Below are positions 9,566 to 19,079 of a stretch of DNA of 64,000 nt, piece by piece. The position numbers and the translations under genes were made by a program. The notes beneath the pieces were generated by a model. That model saw only the letters and a list, made by a program, of their open reading frames with translations. It was not told where the DNA came from and did no database searches. The stretch spans positions 33,606-97,605 of the forward strand of contig DAOOIT010000018.1 of NCBI GenBank assembly GCA_035384565.1, in the 5' to 3' direction. How positions within the stretch are numbered: the stretch's first letter is position 1; every line of letters begins with the position of its first letter. This stretch comes from Planctomycetota bacterium. GTDB taxonomy: Bacteria > Planctomycetota > PUPC01 > DSUN01.

Positions 9566-9594
9566 TTGCGTTCCCGCCCCGATTCCGCTATGCT
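9566..9594 (+). promoter_or_regulatory. Sigma70-like promoter
   Basis: TTGCGT (9566-9571), 17 bases, TATGCT (9589-9594), about 60 bases before the GTG of the next gene. Confidence 0.55.
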
Positions 9595-9655
9595 CCGTTG
9601 AGGATTTGCGGCCGGAGTAGCAGGTGCAGCCAGGTCCTCGTCAGGAGACACAGCC

Positions 9656-10672
9656 GTGGCCAGTCCCCGCAGATGCGGCCGGTGGGTGTTCCTCGCCGTC
9701 TTCGTGGCTCCGCTGGCCGCCGCGGCAGCGGGACGCGACGCGCCCCGCAAGCGCCCGCCCATGCCCGAGATCACCAAGCCCGTGCTCTTCAACACGCCGG
9801 AGGCCGATCGCATCCTCCAGTCGCTCCAGGTCTTCCCGCCCGACAACCCGTGGAACGAGGACATCTCGCAGCGCCCCGTGCACCCGAACTCGGCCAAGAT
9901 CATCGCCTCGTGCAACGCCGAGCGCTGGGTGTGGTTCAACCTCGACATGGGCTTCGTGCTCGTGCCGCCGAACCAGCCGAAGGTTCCCGTCAAGATCACC
10001 GCATACCCCGGCGAATCAGACAAGGGGCCGTTCCCCATCCCCGACAACGCGCCCGTCGAGGGCTGGCCCATCTCCGGCGGCGACCTCGACAAGCTCCAGC
10101 GTGAGGGCCAGGGCGACCGCCACGTGCTCGTGGTGGACCCCGTGAACGCCATGCTCTACGAGTTCTACTGCGCCTACAAGAAGGACACCGGCTGGGAGGC
10201 CATGCAAGCGTCCGTCTTCGACCTCAAGTCGAACAAGACGCGCCCGGCCGGCTGGACCTCCTCCGACGCGGCCGGGCTGCCCGTGTTCCCCGCCGCCATC
10301 CGCTTCGAGGAGTGCGAGCGCGGCCTGGTTGAGCACGCCATGCGCGTGACCTTCCGCCGCACCCGACGCGAGTACGTCTGGCCCGCCACCCACTTCGCCA
10401 GCCGCCACACCAACCCCGACTTCCCCCGCATGGGCGAGCGGCTGCGCCTGCGCAAGGACTTCGATACCTCCGGCTTCTCCAAGCACCCCAAGGCCATCCT
10501 CGAGGGACTCAAGAAGTACGGGATGTTCTGCGCCGACAACGGCATGGACTGGCTGATCTCGATCACCCCCGACAGTCGGCTCAAGAACCTCGAGGAGTTG
10601 AAGCGGGTGAAGGGCAAGGACTTCGAGGTGATCGTGCCGACCGGGCCGAACGAGGGGCCGAGGGCGAAGTAG
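9656..10672 (+). CDS. Conserved secreted protein, uncharacterised family
   Basis: The 338-residue product has a signal peptide (about residues 8-25). The rest matches a widespread but uncharacterised family of exported proteins with conserved blocks: DNPWNEDIS, the DKGPFPIPDNAPVEG segment, GDRHVLVVD, RPAGWTSSDAAGLPVFPAAIR, RREYVWPATHFAS and an ending with KYGMFCADNG. No catalytic residues are established. A GTG start at 9656 is taken because of the signal peptide and a CAGGAG upstream. It has its own promoter and hairpin-bounded position, so it is likely a single-gene unit. Confidence 0.75.
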   Translation: MASPRRCGRWVFLAVFVAPLAAAAAGRDAPRKRPPMPEITKPVLFNTPEADRILQSLQVFPPDNPWNEDISQRPVHPNSAKIIASCNAERWVWFNLDMGFVLVPPNQPKVPVKITAYPGESDKGPFPIPDNAPVEGWPISGGDLDKLQREGQGDRHVLVVDPVNAMLYEFYCAYKKDTGWEAMQASVFDLKSNKTRPAGWTSSDAAGLPVFPAAIRFEECERGLVEHAMRVTFRRTRREYVWPATHFASRHTNPDFPRMGERLRLRKDFDTSGFSKHPKAILEGLKKYGMFCADNGMDWLISITPDSRLKNLEELKRVKGKDFEVIVPTGPNEGPRAK

Positions 10673-10673
10673 C

Positions 10674-11846
10674 TCAGGCGGCGCGGCGGCTCATCCAGGC
10701 GAGCAGAGCCAGCAGCAGCAAGGCAGGGATCGTGCCCGTCGCCATGCCCCAGGACATCGAGGTCGCCCCCGCCACCGCGCCCACGAGCCACGGCATCAGA
10801 ATGCCGCCGCCGTTCCCGAAGGCGGCCAGAAGGGCGAACATCGAGGCCCCGCCGTGGGGAAAGCGGTCCGCCGCCACCGCCAGCATGCTCGGCCACAGGC
10901 AACTGATCGCCAGCCCCATCGCCATGCACGCCGCGAGGGCCGCCGGCCGCCACGGGGCGAACGACGCGACGAGGTAGAGGCAGGCCGCGAGCGAGCAAGC
11001 CCCCATCATCAGCGGCAACGCCCTCACCCGATGCCCCACCACGCCCCCCAGGATGCGCCCGGCTGCCATGACCACGCAGAACACCATCAGCGCCTTGCCA
11101 CTCGCCTCCCTGCTGTAGCCCAGCCCCTTCTCGGCATAGGCGGGCAGCCACTGCGCCATCGCCAGCTCCGTACACCCCACCAGGAAGATCGCGGCCAAGG
11201 CAACCAGGAAGAACCGCTCCCGGCACAGCCTTCGCAGGCGCATCCTGTCGTGCCCCTCGGCCACAAGCCTCGGCACCCGCATCCCCGCGAAGCCCGCAGC
11301 CACCAGCACGCACAGCGGGATCAACGCCAGCGAGATCGTCCGCCACTCCGCCCCCCGCCCCAGGGCCTCCGACACGCCGAGCGCCGTGGCCACGGCGCCA
11401 ATCGAGTAGAACGAGTGCAGCCAGTTCATTGCCGACGTGCGGCCCTCGGGCTGAAGCGCGGCCACGATGGGGCTGAGCACCATGTCCAGCACCCCCGCCC
11501 CCAACCCCATCACAAAGGCGGCCCCGAGCACGGCGGCGTAGCTTCGCGCGCAGCCCAGCACGGCCAGCCCCCCGCCCACGAACAGGCTGCCCGCGATGGC
11601 AAACGGTCTGGCTCCCAACCGGTCGGCCAGCGGCCCCGTGAGCACGATGCCGACCACCAGCCCAACGAAGATGGCCGAGCCAATCCGCCCCAGTTGCTCC
11701 TCCGTCAGCCCTGTCGGCCCCCCCAACGCGGCGCTCAGCGTCGTCAGCAGCAGCGGCGGCAGATTCACCGCCACCGCCAGGCACACCATGCCCGCGTAGT
11801 TCACGGTGAGAGCGTAGGCGAGAGGCTGTCTTGAACTACTGGTCAC
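10674..11846 (-). CDS. Major facilitator superfamily transporter
   Basis: The 390-residue product is a membrane protein with about twelve hydrophobic segments. The loop GPLADRLGARPF after helix 2 matches the MFS signature (G-x3-D-R-x-G-R-R). GRTSAMNWLHSFYSIGA in the sixth-helix region recalls the fucose/glucose-permease-like (FucP/YfkF) branch, suggesting a sugar or small-metabolite substrate. The frame opens at 11972, but the first 42 codons come from simple-sequence DNA. I prefer the GTG at 11844-11846, preceded by GGAG with proper spacing. It faces the preceding gene end to end with a 1-base gap. Confidence 0.85.
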   Translation of the reverse strand: MTSSSRQPLAYALTVNYAGMVCLAVAVNLPPLLLTTLSAALGGPTGLTEEQLGRIGSAIFVGLVVGIVLTGPLADRLGARPFAIAGSLFVGGGLAVLGCARSYAAVLGAAFVMGLGAGVLDMVLSPIVAALQPEGRTSAMNWLHSFYSIGAVATALGVSEALGRGAEWRTISLALIPLCVLVAAGFAGMRVPRLVAEGHDRMRLRRLCRERFFLVALAAIFLVGCTELAMAQWLPAYAEKGLGYSREASGKALMVFCVVMAAGRILGGVVGHRVRALPLMMGACSLAACLYLVASFAPWRPAALAACMAMGLAISCLWPSMLAVAADRFPHGGASMFALLAAFGNGGGILMPWLVGAVAGATSMSWGMATGTIPALLLLALLAWMSRRAA

Positions 11847-11882
11847 GCGGTTCTCCAGAGGGGCTTGTGCCACCGGACGATT

Positions 11883-11945
11883 GGATGGGTGGATGAGTGG
11901 ATGATTACCTGACATCCATCCACCCATCCATTCATCCATCCATCC
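11883..11945. repeat. GGAT-type simple-sequence hairpin
   Basis: A left arm built of GGATGGGTGGATGA-type units faces a right arm of CATCCATCCACCCATCC-type units. The two form a long imperfect hairpin upstream of the MFS gene, between it and the ThuA-like gene that precedes it on the same strand. Confidence 0.7.
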
Positions 11946-12005
11946 TCGCCAACACGCGCGCAAGGCGCCCACGAGTCACGACCCTGCTGTCTCACGCTCA
12001 CTCGC

Positions 12006-15000
12006 TCACTTCCCCGACAGCCTCAGCCGCTGAGTCGTGCCTGGGGGAACCACGACCTCGATGTCCACCACGAACTTGCCTGGGATGGCCTTGGCGCTCC
12101 ACACCCTCGCCTTGATCGTCTCATCGGTCGGGTTGTGCACCTCGATCCCCGCCTCCGTCGCCGTCCAGAGCGTCCAGGCGAGCACAAGGTTCCAGTTGGA
12201 TGAGATCAAGGTGTTCCCCACATAGAAGGCTGTGTCCTTCCCATTCGGAAGGGCCGCATGGCCGTACTGCACGTGAACACCGACGTGGGCAAGGAACGGA
12301 GGGCCGGAGGTCGTGCCCGGTAGGGGCGCCTGCTTGACAAGGCCGCTCCAGAAGGAGTAGGCCAACCCCTCGGGAGTCCAGAGGGCTGCCGGCCATCGCT
12401 CACTGAGGCCGCTGATGAGAAGCGGGAGGAACTTCATCTCGCCCCCCGCCTTCAGGGTTCCTGCGACCCCGCGCTTGTCGGCCGCGAGATTCACGTAACC
12501 CAGAACGCTCTCTACCTTGCCCTGGGAAAGCTGAAGCGACCACGGCGTCGGGCCTTCGGCGCCAAGCGAGGACCGCCAACTCCACGGGATGTACATGTAA
12601 CTCACAGGCGGCCAGGGGTGCTTCCTAACTTCCTTGTCCGGCTCGGCGCGCCAGCCTATCTCCCCTTTGCCAGATACGGTCAGCGGGTCAAGAAGGAGAA
12701 TGTCCCCGAGCGATGCGCCGGCAGGAAGGTCGAGAAGGGTCTCAGGCTTGCCATCGAGCTTTCCTTCTACCGCCTGGCCGTCCTTCACAAAGCGGTACGG
12801 AGTGCCCGGTGGCACGCTGTTGATGATGGGGAAGATCGGCCGTGTCGGAGAAACGGCGACCCGCGAGGAGAGTCCCGCGTCAACGCGGGTCAGGAAAGCC
12901 ATCGGCCCGGGGTTCATGCCTGCTGGGCTGCCGATGCCAGTGACAATGTCGTGCCACTTGGTGACGCCAGCTTGGGCAGTGAAGGTGCGGCTCGGCTCCG
13001 TGTTCTCAATTCGCCATGCATCCATGCCATAGGTGATGGGCCTGACATAGCGGCGCTCGACAGCGTAGTGAGTGATGTTTGCTGCGTTGCTCGCAAACCA
13101 GAGCCCCATCATGCTGGCAAGGGGGTTCTTGCCGCCGAACTCTTCGGTTTCGGTGGGGGTGGGGAAGTGGGGGCGGATGTACCAGATGCTGTGAATGCCG
13201 CTGGGCCAGATGCCGGTGTAGGAGCCGGCGGCTCCGAACCAGTTCTGACGGTCGGCGCAGCGGGTGAAGTAGCCGCGAGGGACGGTGCGCAGGTGAGGCG
13301 AGATGGCGCGGCGGCCCTTGCTGTCAGTGACCTCGAGCATGAAGTAGTGCTGGTGGCCGTGGTCGCCATCAACGACTTCCGAGAAGCTGGGCTTGTTGGG
13401 GAGCCAGCGACGGGCGATTTGCCCGAGGTCGGTTTGCCCGCGGTCACAGAGCACGGCCTCCTTGATCGTGGCATCGGGCGAGGAGGCGCCGACGATGGCG
13501 CGCCAGTGGTCGCGGTTGCAGGCGGGGCTGCCGATGTCCTTGTTGAAGATGGCGAACTTGTCTATGATCGGCCCCTCGGTGATGAAGTAGCGCTGCGGGT
13601 TCTCGAAGAAGTGGGCCATGCCGTAGCGGAAGTAGCGGATGGCGTCGAGGACGTCCTGGGAAGGGACGATCTGTTGGAAGCCCGTGGCCGCGGCCTTCGC
13701 CACCTGCCTGGGGTCGGTCAGCTCGTGGACGACGATGGGCACGGGGTTGCTGGCGTTGAAGAGCTGCCACTGGTAGGCGGCGAAGGCGTCGTCGGCCAGG
13801 CCGTAGCCGCCTTTGCCGTCGGCGGCGTAGGTGTAGACGCTCACGCCCTGGAAGTGGCGGCACAGCTCAGTCGGCAGCCCCTTGTTGTTGCCAAGGCGAT
13901 GGACGACTGCGATGTGCCCCGAGAAGCCGAGCGAGAGGCGCGAGGTCTGCTGAAGCCCCTTGCCGTCGGGCGTCAGGATGCCCTTCGGCGGGAAGTTGGT
14001 GTTGCCCAGGATGAGGTAGCGGTTGCCGTAGTCGTCCGCGATGTCCATCCCCTGGAGGCAGGCGAAGTCCTTCGTGCTGTTCCGCTCGCAGTCGGCGATG
14101 ATCTTCGGCCAGTCCTCGGCCCGCAGCTTCTCGAAGCGTTCGGCGAAGACGATGGCGCGATAGCCCGCCGCTTTGGCCGCCCTGGCCCATTGGGCGATTG
14201 AGCCGCGGCCCTCCGAGTAGCGCGTTCGCGGGCCGACGAGCAGCTTGTTCATCTCCTGCGGCTTCGTCACCAGCGGGTCGGGGATTTCGTCGTAGAAGGG
14301 CTGGCCGCGCCAGTAGACGATGTTGGGCGCATGGTGCGCCCAGGTCGGCGGCAGCTCGACCCTTTTCCAATCCACGACGGCGAAGTCGGGGATCGGCTCG
14401 TCGGGCAGGCTGCGGGGCTTGAGCTTGGTCTGCCACGGCTCGGGCTTGCCGCCGAGGCCGGCCTTGGTGCTGGCCTCCGCGGCCCAGCGGAGCAGGTTGT
14501 CGAAGAGGATGCCCCAGTCGCTCGGCGTTTTCCCGTCGCCGCGCTCGAAGGCGATGCCGTTGAGCGGGCCGGTGGAGTTCTCGCCGACCTCTGTGCGCTT
14601 CTCGTCGAAGGCGTAGCTGAGCAGGTAGTAGGCGCCGAGGCCGACGACGGCGACGCGGCCTTTTCCCGCCTCGCGGACGGCGGCGAGGACGGGCGCCCGC
14701 CCCGAATCGCCGTCAACCCACTGATAGGCGTCGCCGAGGCGCACGCACCTGCTCGTCTTCTCGCCCCAGGCGAGGGGTTTCCACGCGCGGTCCTTCGGCA
14801 GGAGCGGGTTGGTCGAATAGGCATCGTCCCATCGCATGCACACGCCGGGATAGGCGAGGGCGCGGACGCCCTCAGTGGCAGGGTGTCTGGCGATGCTGCG
14901 GGTCCAGGAGTAGACGAACGGCGCGTTGTAGACCTTGGGGCCGGGGATGGCATTGGCGTCGTCGCGGACGGTCTCCCAGCCGACCTCCATTCCCCAAGGG

Positions 15001-15449
15001 GCGAGAGCGGCGTTGAGGGTGGCGGCCACCTGGCTCCCCGCCTCGGCCATGAGCGGCACGACGACGAGGCCCCCGCCCTCCCCCACGTATTGCTGAAGGA
15101 GCTTCACGTTCGCGGCCGTGTTCAGCAGCACCACGCCGCCCGGGGCGTAGTAGGAGCCGCCATTGAAGTCCGACAGGCCCGCCAGGACGACGACGCTGAA
15201 CTGCCGCAGGTAATCAAGCGTCAACGGCTCGGTGTCGGCGACGACGCGGTGGAGGTAGCCGCGTTCGTCGAGCTTCTTTGCCACGGCGGGGTCGAGGGGG
15301 AGTTGCCCCGCGCCGCCCGGCCCCATCACGAACAGCACACTGATTGGCCCACCCCCTTTGCCGCCCATCCTCGGCTCCGGCAGGCCCCCGGCCTGCACGA
15401 TCACGGCTGAGAGCGCGAGGGAGACCGCGGAAAGCCATCGTGCGCTCAT
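12006..15449 (-). CDS. Large secreted protein: ThuA/GATase-like plus PHP-like domain
   Basis: The 1147-residue product begins with a signal peptide (SARWLSAVSLALSAVIVQA). Residues about 35-300 form a ThuA/class-I glutamine-amidotransferase-like Rossmann domain (ISVLFVMGPGG, QYVGEGGGLVVVPLMAE, GKGRVAVVGLGAYYLLSY). A following region (about 370-560) resembles the PHP metal-dependent phosphoesterase fold (RAAKAAGYRAIVFAERFEKL, FACLQGMDIADDYGNRYLIL). The large C-terminal part is not recognised. ATG 15449 is chosen for its GGAGGAC ribosome site and signal peptide; the frame runs on antisense to the next gene. A promoter lies at 15501-15529. Confidence 0.72.
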   Translation of the reverse strand: MSARWLSAVSLALSAVIVQAGGLPEPRMGGKGGGPISVLFVMGPGGAGQLPLDPAVAKKLDERGYLHRVVADTEPLTLDYLRQFSVVVLAGLSDFNGGSYYAPGGVVLLNTAANVKLLQQYVGEGGGLVVVPLMAEAGSQVAATLNAALAPWGMEVGWETVRDDANAIPGPKVYNAPFVYSWTRSIARHPATEGVRALAYPGVCMRWDDAYSTNPLLPKDRAWKPLAWGEKTSRCVRLGDAYQWVDGDSGRAPVLAAVREAGKGRVAVVGLGAYYLLSYAFDEKRTEVGENSTGPLNGIAFERGDGKTPSDWGILFDNLLRWAAEASTKAGLGGKPEPWQTKLKPRSLPDEPIPDFAVVDWKRVELPPTWAHHAPNIVYWRGQPFYDEIPDPLVTKPQEMNKLLVGPRTRYSEGRGSIAQWARAAKAAGYRAIVFAERFEKLRAEDWPKIIADCERNSTKDFACLQGMDIADDYGNRYLILGNTNFPPKGILTPDGKGLQQTSRLSLGFSGHIAVVHRLGNNKGLPTELCRHFQGVSVYTYAADGKGGYGLADDAFAAYQWQLFNASNPVPIVVHELTDPRQVAKAAATGFQQIVPSQDVLDAIRYFRYGMAHFFENPQRYFITEGPIIDKFAIFNKDIGSPACNRDHWRAIVGASSPDATIKEAVLCDRGQTDLGQIARRWLPNKPSFSEVVDGDHGHQHYFMLEVTDSKGRRAISPHLRTVPRGYFTRCADRQNWFGAAGSYTGIWPSGIHSIWYIRPHFPTPTETEEFGGKNPLASMMGLWFASNAANITHYAVERRYVRPITYGMDAWRIENTEPSRTFTAQAGVTKWHDIVTGIGSPAGMNPGPMAFLTRVDAGLSSRVAVSPTRPIFPIINSVPPGTPYRFVKDGQAVEGKLDGKPETLLDLPAGASLGDILLLDPLTVSGKGEIGWRAEPDKEVRKHPWPPVSYMYIPWSWRSSLGAEGPTPWSLQLSQGKVESVLGYVNLAADKRGVAGTLKAGGEMKFLPLLISGLSERWPAALWTPEGLAYSFWSGLVKQAPLPGTTSGPPFLAHVGVHVQYGHAALPNGKDTAFYVGNTLISSNWNLVLAWTLWTATEAGIEVHNPTDETIKARVWSAKAIPGKFVVDIEVVVPPGTTQRLRLSGK

Positions 15450-15500
15450 GAGAAGTCCTCCTCTGGCCATTGCCACTTGACGCGCCGGGACGCGCCCAGT

Positions 15501-15529
15501 AATGTACTTGCCTGAGGCTTTCGCTTCAA
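15501..15529 (-). promoter_or_regulatory. Promoter of the ThuA/PHP-like gene
   Basis: On the minus strand TTGAAG (15524-15529), 17 bases, TACATT (15501-15506), about 50 bases before the start codon. Confidence 0.6.
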
Positions 15530-15554
15530 CCAGCGGATTCGGAGCAAGCGGGAC

Positions 15555-17606
15555 ATGCGTAGGCTGGTCAAGGTGGGCGACTGCACAGTGGAGGTGCTCA
15601 CACAAGGAACGGCATTCGCCGGATTGGGCAAGGTCCGCATCGGCACCACCCTCGTTCGCTCGGGGCGACTGCCGCTCCGGCCCTGCTCCCAGACGTTCAC
15701 AGGCCTGGAACTTGGCGGGCTGGAACTCCTCGGCATCGAGGAGCGAAAGAGCAGCGTCCGCATCAGGACGAAGGCCATCTTCCGCCCGCTGCCCGTCAAG
15801 CTCCTGCGCGACCACAGCTTCGACCCGATCCACGAGACCGGCGATTGGGACAAGCCGGCCGCGGCCGGCACGGGCCGGCTCGACATCGTGCTGAGGCCGG
15901 CGTCGGATTCCTTCGGAGGCGTGGCCTTCGACGGATTCTCCTACCACTACGAGTACGAGAGCAGGGACGTCCCGCTCTTCTACCTCATGGACCTGGCGAG
16001 CTGGGAACTGGATGGCGACATTCAGGGGGCCACCGCGATCTCGCAATCGTCCTGCTCCGCGCCCACAGCCACCTTCGCCGACGACACGAAGTGGACGACG
16101 GAGGGCGTGATCCATTGGGAAGACGCCGCCTCGATCGCCAACCCCGTGATGACCCACAACCTGCCGCGCTGGGCCTCGCACCAGGCGTTCGACTTCCAGT
16201 GCAAGGGCGGAAAGACGCTGCTCGGCGTCTTCGAGCGGGTCGAGCTGATCCGCAGCGTCTTGCGGCGCGAGCCGGGCAAGCCCGAACTCAAGTGCTTCGA
16301 CAAACACATCTTCGACCAGGCCTTCGCCGTCAGCACCTCGGCCAAGAGCATCCTTCTCAACATCGAGCCCAAGAGCGACACCGATCAGAAGAACGTGTGG
16401 ACGTGGGTGTTCGATGCGGTGGCGGACAGGGCCCGAGCGGAGTTCGGTCTCGCCGAGGAGCCGCTCGTGCCGCGCCTGTGCCAGAACTACTGGCACAACT
16501 TCACCATAGATACGTATCGCCGCGACCTGTTGCCCGCCGCGATCAACCTGGGCTTCAAGGCCCTGTTCGTGGACAACCTGAACAAGTCGGCCATGACCGA
16601 GCGCTGCCCGCATCCCGACTTCCACTGGAACATGTGCTGCGGCCACGAATACGAAGTGGCGCCCCGCCTCGGCGGACCGGCCGCCCTCCAGCGCTTCGTC
16701 GCCGACTGCCGCGAGCACGGCATCCGCGTGAACGCCTGGACGAACAACGACCAGGCCCTCTCCAGCCCCGTGAACGCCGCCGAGCGCGACGACAAGGGCT
16801 GGTTCGTCCGAATGGAGGACACACGCCTGAAGTACGGCGGCGCCTACGGCGCCGTCTTCAGCATCCTGGACATGGGCGTCGAACCCGCCCGCCGCTACTG
16901 GATTGACTGCCTGAAGAAGATCAAGGCCGAGACGGGGCTGGACGGCTATCTCTACGACAGCTTCTACAACCTGGGCTTCATGCCCGTGAACTACCGCACA
17001 GGCAAGCCGAGCACCCAGTGGCGAGGGCTGCTCGCGGCGTTCAAGGAGCTTCAGGACGCGGGCATCCATTTCCTCATCGAGAGCTTCGGCCCCTTCGGCA
17101 GCCCGCAGCACGGTTGCCCCGCCGCCTACGCCGAGCCGCAGAACCTCTTCGCCTGCTACAAGGTCACGGGCGGCTTCGGCTACACCACGATTCCAACCAC
17201 CGACCTGATCCAGATCGAGCAGTCGGTGGGCACCCTCTACCGCTTCTTCGCCCACATGGCCTCGCCCAGCTTCGGGCTGTTCCAGAACGGCGTGCGGATT
17301 GACCGCATCTGGACCGAGCGGCACAAGCGTGTGCTGGCCGACTACAACGAGAACTATCCCCACATGCACAAGCGATTCCTTCAGGAAGACGGCTTGGGCG
17401 TCCTCTGGCACGACGCAGCGGGCAAGCGGGCCACGCTGTGGAACTTCGCCGCCCGCGACGCTGCCCTCCCCGGCCGCGTCCGCGACCTCACGGCGGGCGC
17501 CGACCTGCCGGCCTCAGCCAGGTATCCCATTGAACCATTGCACACGTACGCGATCACCGGCGCCGCCAAGCTGCCGATGAGGCTAGCCACAGGGACTCCA
17601 CCTTGA
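15555..17606 (+). CDS. Probable TIM-barrel glycoside hydrolase, cytoplasmic
   Basis: The 683-residue product has no signal peptide. An N-terminal beta-rich part (about 1-290) precedes a barrel-like region. That region has NLGFKALFVDNLNKS, EHGIRVNAWTNNDQALSS and, as a likely nucleophile strand, LDGYLYDSFYNLGF, an arrangement reminiscent of alpha-galactosidase-like (clan GH-D) enzymes. The match is by pattern only; substrate and mechanism are not known. It is divergent from the ThuA/PHP-like gene, and its stop overlaps the TTG start of rnd (TTGA). No strong ribosome site is visible at the ATG. Confidence 0.6.
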   Translation: MRRLVKVGDCTVEVLTQGTAFAGLGKVRIGTTLVRSGRLPLRPCSQTFTGLELGGLELLGIEERKSSVRIRTKAIFRPLPVKLLRDHSFDPIHETGDWDKPAAAGTGRLDIVLRPASDSFGGVAFDGFSYHYEYESRDVPLFYLMDLASWELDGDIQGATAISQSSCSAPTATFADDTKWTTEGVIHWEDAASIANPVMTHNLPRWASHQAFDFQCKGGKTLLGVFERVELIRSVLRREPGKPELKCFDKHIFDQAFAVSTSAKSILLNIEPKSDTDQKNVWTWVFDAVADRARAEFGLAEEPLVPRLCQNYWHNFTIDTYRRDLLPAAINLGFKALFVDNLNKSAMTERCPHPDFHWNMCCGHEYEVAPRLGGPAALQRFVADCREHGIRVNAWTNNDQALSSPVNAAERDDKGWFVRMEDTRLKYGGAYGAVFSILDMGVEPARRYWIDCLKKIKAETGLDGYLYDSFYNLGFMPVNYRTGKPSTQWRGLLAAFKELQDAGIHFLIESFGPFGSPQHGCPAAYAEPQNLFACYKVTGGFGYTTIPTTDLIQIEQSVGTLYRFFAHMASPSFGLFQNGVRIDRIWTERHKRVLADYNENYPHMHKRFLQEDGLGVLWHDAAGKRATLWNFAARDAALPGRVRDLTAGADLPASARYPIEPLHTYAITGAAKLPMRLATGTPP

Positions 17607-18769
17607 GCCACTGCTCCGCCGCGGCTTTTCATTACGTGGACACACCGCCGGACCTCGCCGCGCTGGCGCGCCGCCTGTCGCACGCTCGGCTCGTCGCCCT
17701 CGACACCGAGGCCGACAGCCTGCACAACTACTACGAGAAGGTATGCCTGATCCAACTGGCCGTCGAGGGCCGCCACATCCTGGTAGACCCTCTGGCGGGG
17801 CTGGACCTGACGGAGTTCCTGGCGGTCCTGGCCGAGCGGCCGCTGTTGTTCCACGGCGCCGACTACGACCTGCGGATGCTGCGCACCTCGCTGGGCTTCC
17901 GCCCGCGGAGTGAGGTCCACGACACGCTGATCGCCGCGCAACTGGTCGGAATCCAGGAGTTCGGCCTGGCCGCTCTGGTCGAGCGCTTCTGCGGAGTCAC
18001 GCTGACCAAGACGAAGCGGAAGACCGACTGGTCGCGCCGCCCGCTCGCCCCCGATGAGCTGGCCTATGCGGTAGACGATGTGCGCTACCTTCGAGCCACA
18101 GCCGAACACCTGTTTTCCGAGTTGCGCCGCCTCGGACGCTACGGTTGGTACCGCGAGTCGTGCGAGCGCCTCGTCGAGGCCACCGCGCAGGACCGCGAGC
18201 GCGACCCCGAGAACGCCTGGCGCATCAAGGGCCTGCGCGACCTGGACCGCCGCCAGCTCGCCTTCGTGCGCGAGTTGTGGCACTGGCGTGAGGCCGAGGC
18301 CCAGCGCGCCGATCGCCCGCCCTTCATGGTGCTGGGCAATGCGCAGCTCATCGCCCTCGCCGTCTGGGCTGCCGCGCACAACGCGGCCCCCTTGGCCCAC
18401 GGCCCCAAGCTGCCGCGCAACTGCAAGGGAAGCCGCCTCCGCGCGCTCGAACACGCCGTCCGCCGGGCGCGGGCCACCCCGAAGGACGACTGGCCCCCCC
18501 GCCACGTGCGCGGCCGCCAGAGGCCCGGCCCCTGCGCCGACCCCCGCGACGTGGAGGCCTTGATGGCAGCGTGCGCCCGCAAGGCCGCTGACCTCGGCTT
18601 GACGCCATCCGTTCTCGCGTCGCGGGTCGGCCTGGAGGCCGTCGCGGCCCACCGTCCCGCCACGGTGCCAGAAGCGCTTGCCCGCACGCCGCTGATGCGC
18701 TGGCAGGCCGAGTTGCTGTGGCCCGAGATTCGAGAGACCCTCTCCAAGTGTCCGCAGAGAAAGGATTAG
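17603..18769 (+). CDS. rnd: Ribonuclease D
   Basis: RNase D trims the 3' ends of tRNA and other stable RNAs. The 388-residue product has the three DEDDy exonuclease motifs: LVALDTEADSLH (about 31-42), LFHGADYDLRML (about 82-93) and ELAYAVDDVRYLRAT (about 153-167), where tyrosine marks the DEDDy type. One or two HRDC-like helical domains follow (about 210-290 and 305-380). The start is a TTG that overlaps the upstream stop codon, so expression is probably coupled. The product is full length. Confidence 0.9.
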   Translation: MSHCSAAAFHYVDTPPDLAALARRLSHARLVALDTEADSLHNYYEKVCLIQLAVEGRHILVDPLAGLDLTEFLAVLAERPLLFHGADYDLRMLRTSLGFRPRSEVHDTLIAAQLVGIQEFGLAALVERFCGVTLTKTKRKTDWSRRPLAPDELAYAVDDVRYLRATAEHLFSELRRLGRYGWYRESCERLVEATAQDRERDPENAWRIKGLRDLDRRQLAFVRELWHWREAEAQRADRPPFMVLGNAQLIALAVWAAAHNAAPLAHGPKLPRNCKGSRLRALEHAVRRARATPKDDWPPRHVRGRQRPGPCADPRDVEALMAACARKAADLGLTPSVLASRVGLEAVAAHRPATVPEALARTPLMRWQAELLWPEIRETLSKCPQRKD

Positions 18770-18772
18770 GCC

Positions 18773-19030
18773 ATGTCTCAACCCGGGGCACCGATGGACC
18801 CTCAGGTGCTCAAGTCGGCCCTCAAGGCCTTCCGCAAGCGCCTGAAGGCCACGCTGCTCGACGACGAATCCAAGCTCGGCGGCCACGGCGCCATGACCAG
18901 CGGCCGCAAGTCGGGGCTCGTGGGCATCACCCCACCCATGGAGTTCCCCAGGGCCGTGTGGGACGAGCTCGTGAAGCAGGGGCAGCTCAGGTATCTCGGC
19001 CACGGCCTCTACCAACTGCGGCAACCGTGA
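18773..19030 (+). CDS. Small conserved-looking protein of unknown function
   Basis: The 85-residue product has a basic helical N-terminal half (LKSALKAFRKRLKATLLDDE) and a C-terminal half, GITPPMEFPRAVWDELVKQG followed by LRYLGHGLYQL, that looks like a small winged-helix or RNA-binding module. No cysteine or catalytic motif is present. It follows rnd by 3 bases and is probably cotranscribed, which hints at a role with RNA. I do not recognise a named family. Confidence 0.65.
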   Translation: MSQPGAPMDPQVLKSALKAFRKRLKATLLDDESKLGGHGAMTSGRKSGLVGITPPMEFPRAVWDELVKQGQLRYLGHGLYQLRQP

Positions 19031-19079
19031 CGCCGCGTGGCCAGCGACCGAACCGAGCATTGGGGGCAAGGAGCACACG

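Noticed and set aside
15450..17411. Open extension upstream of the ThuA/PHP-like gene
   Set aside because: It is antisense to the glycosidase at 15555-17606. Signal peptide, ribosome site and promoter all put the start at 15449.
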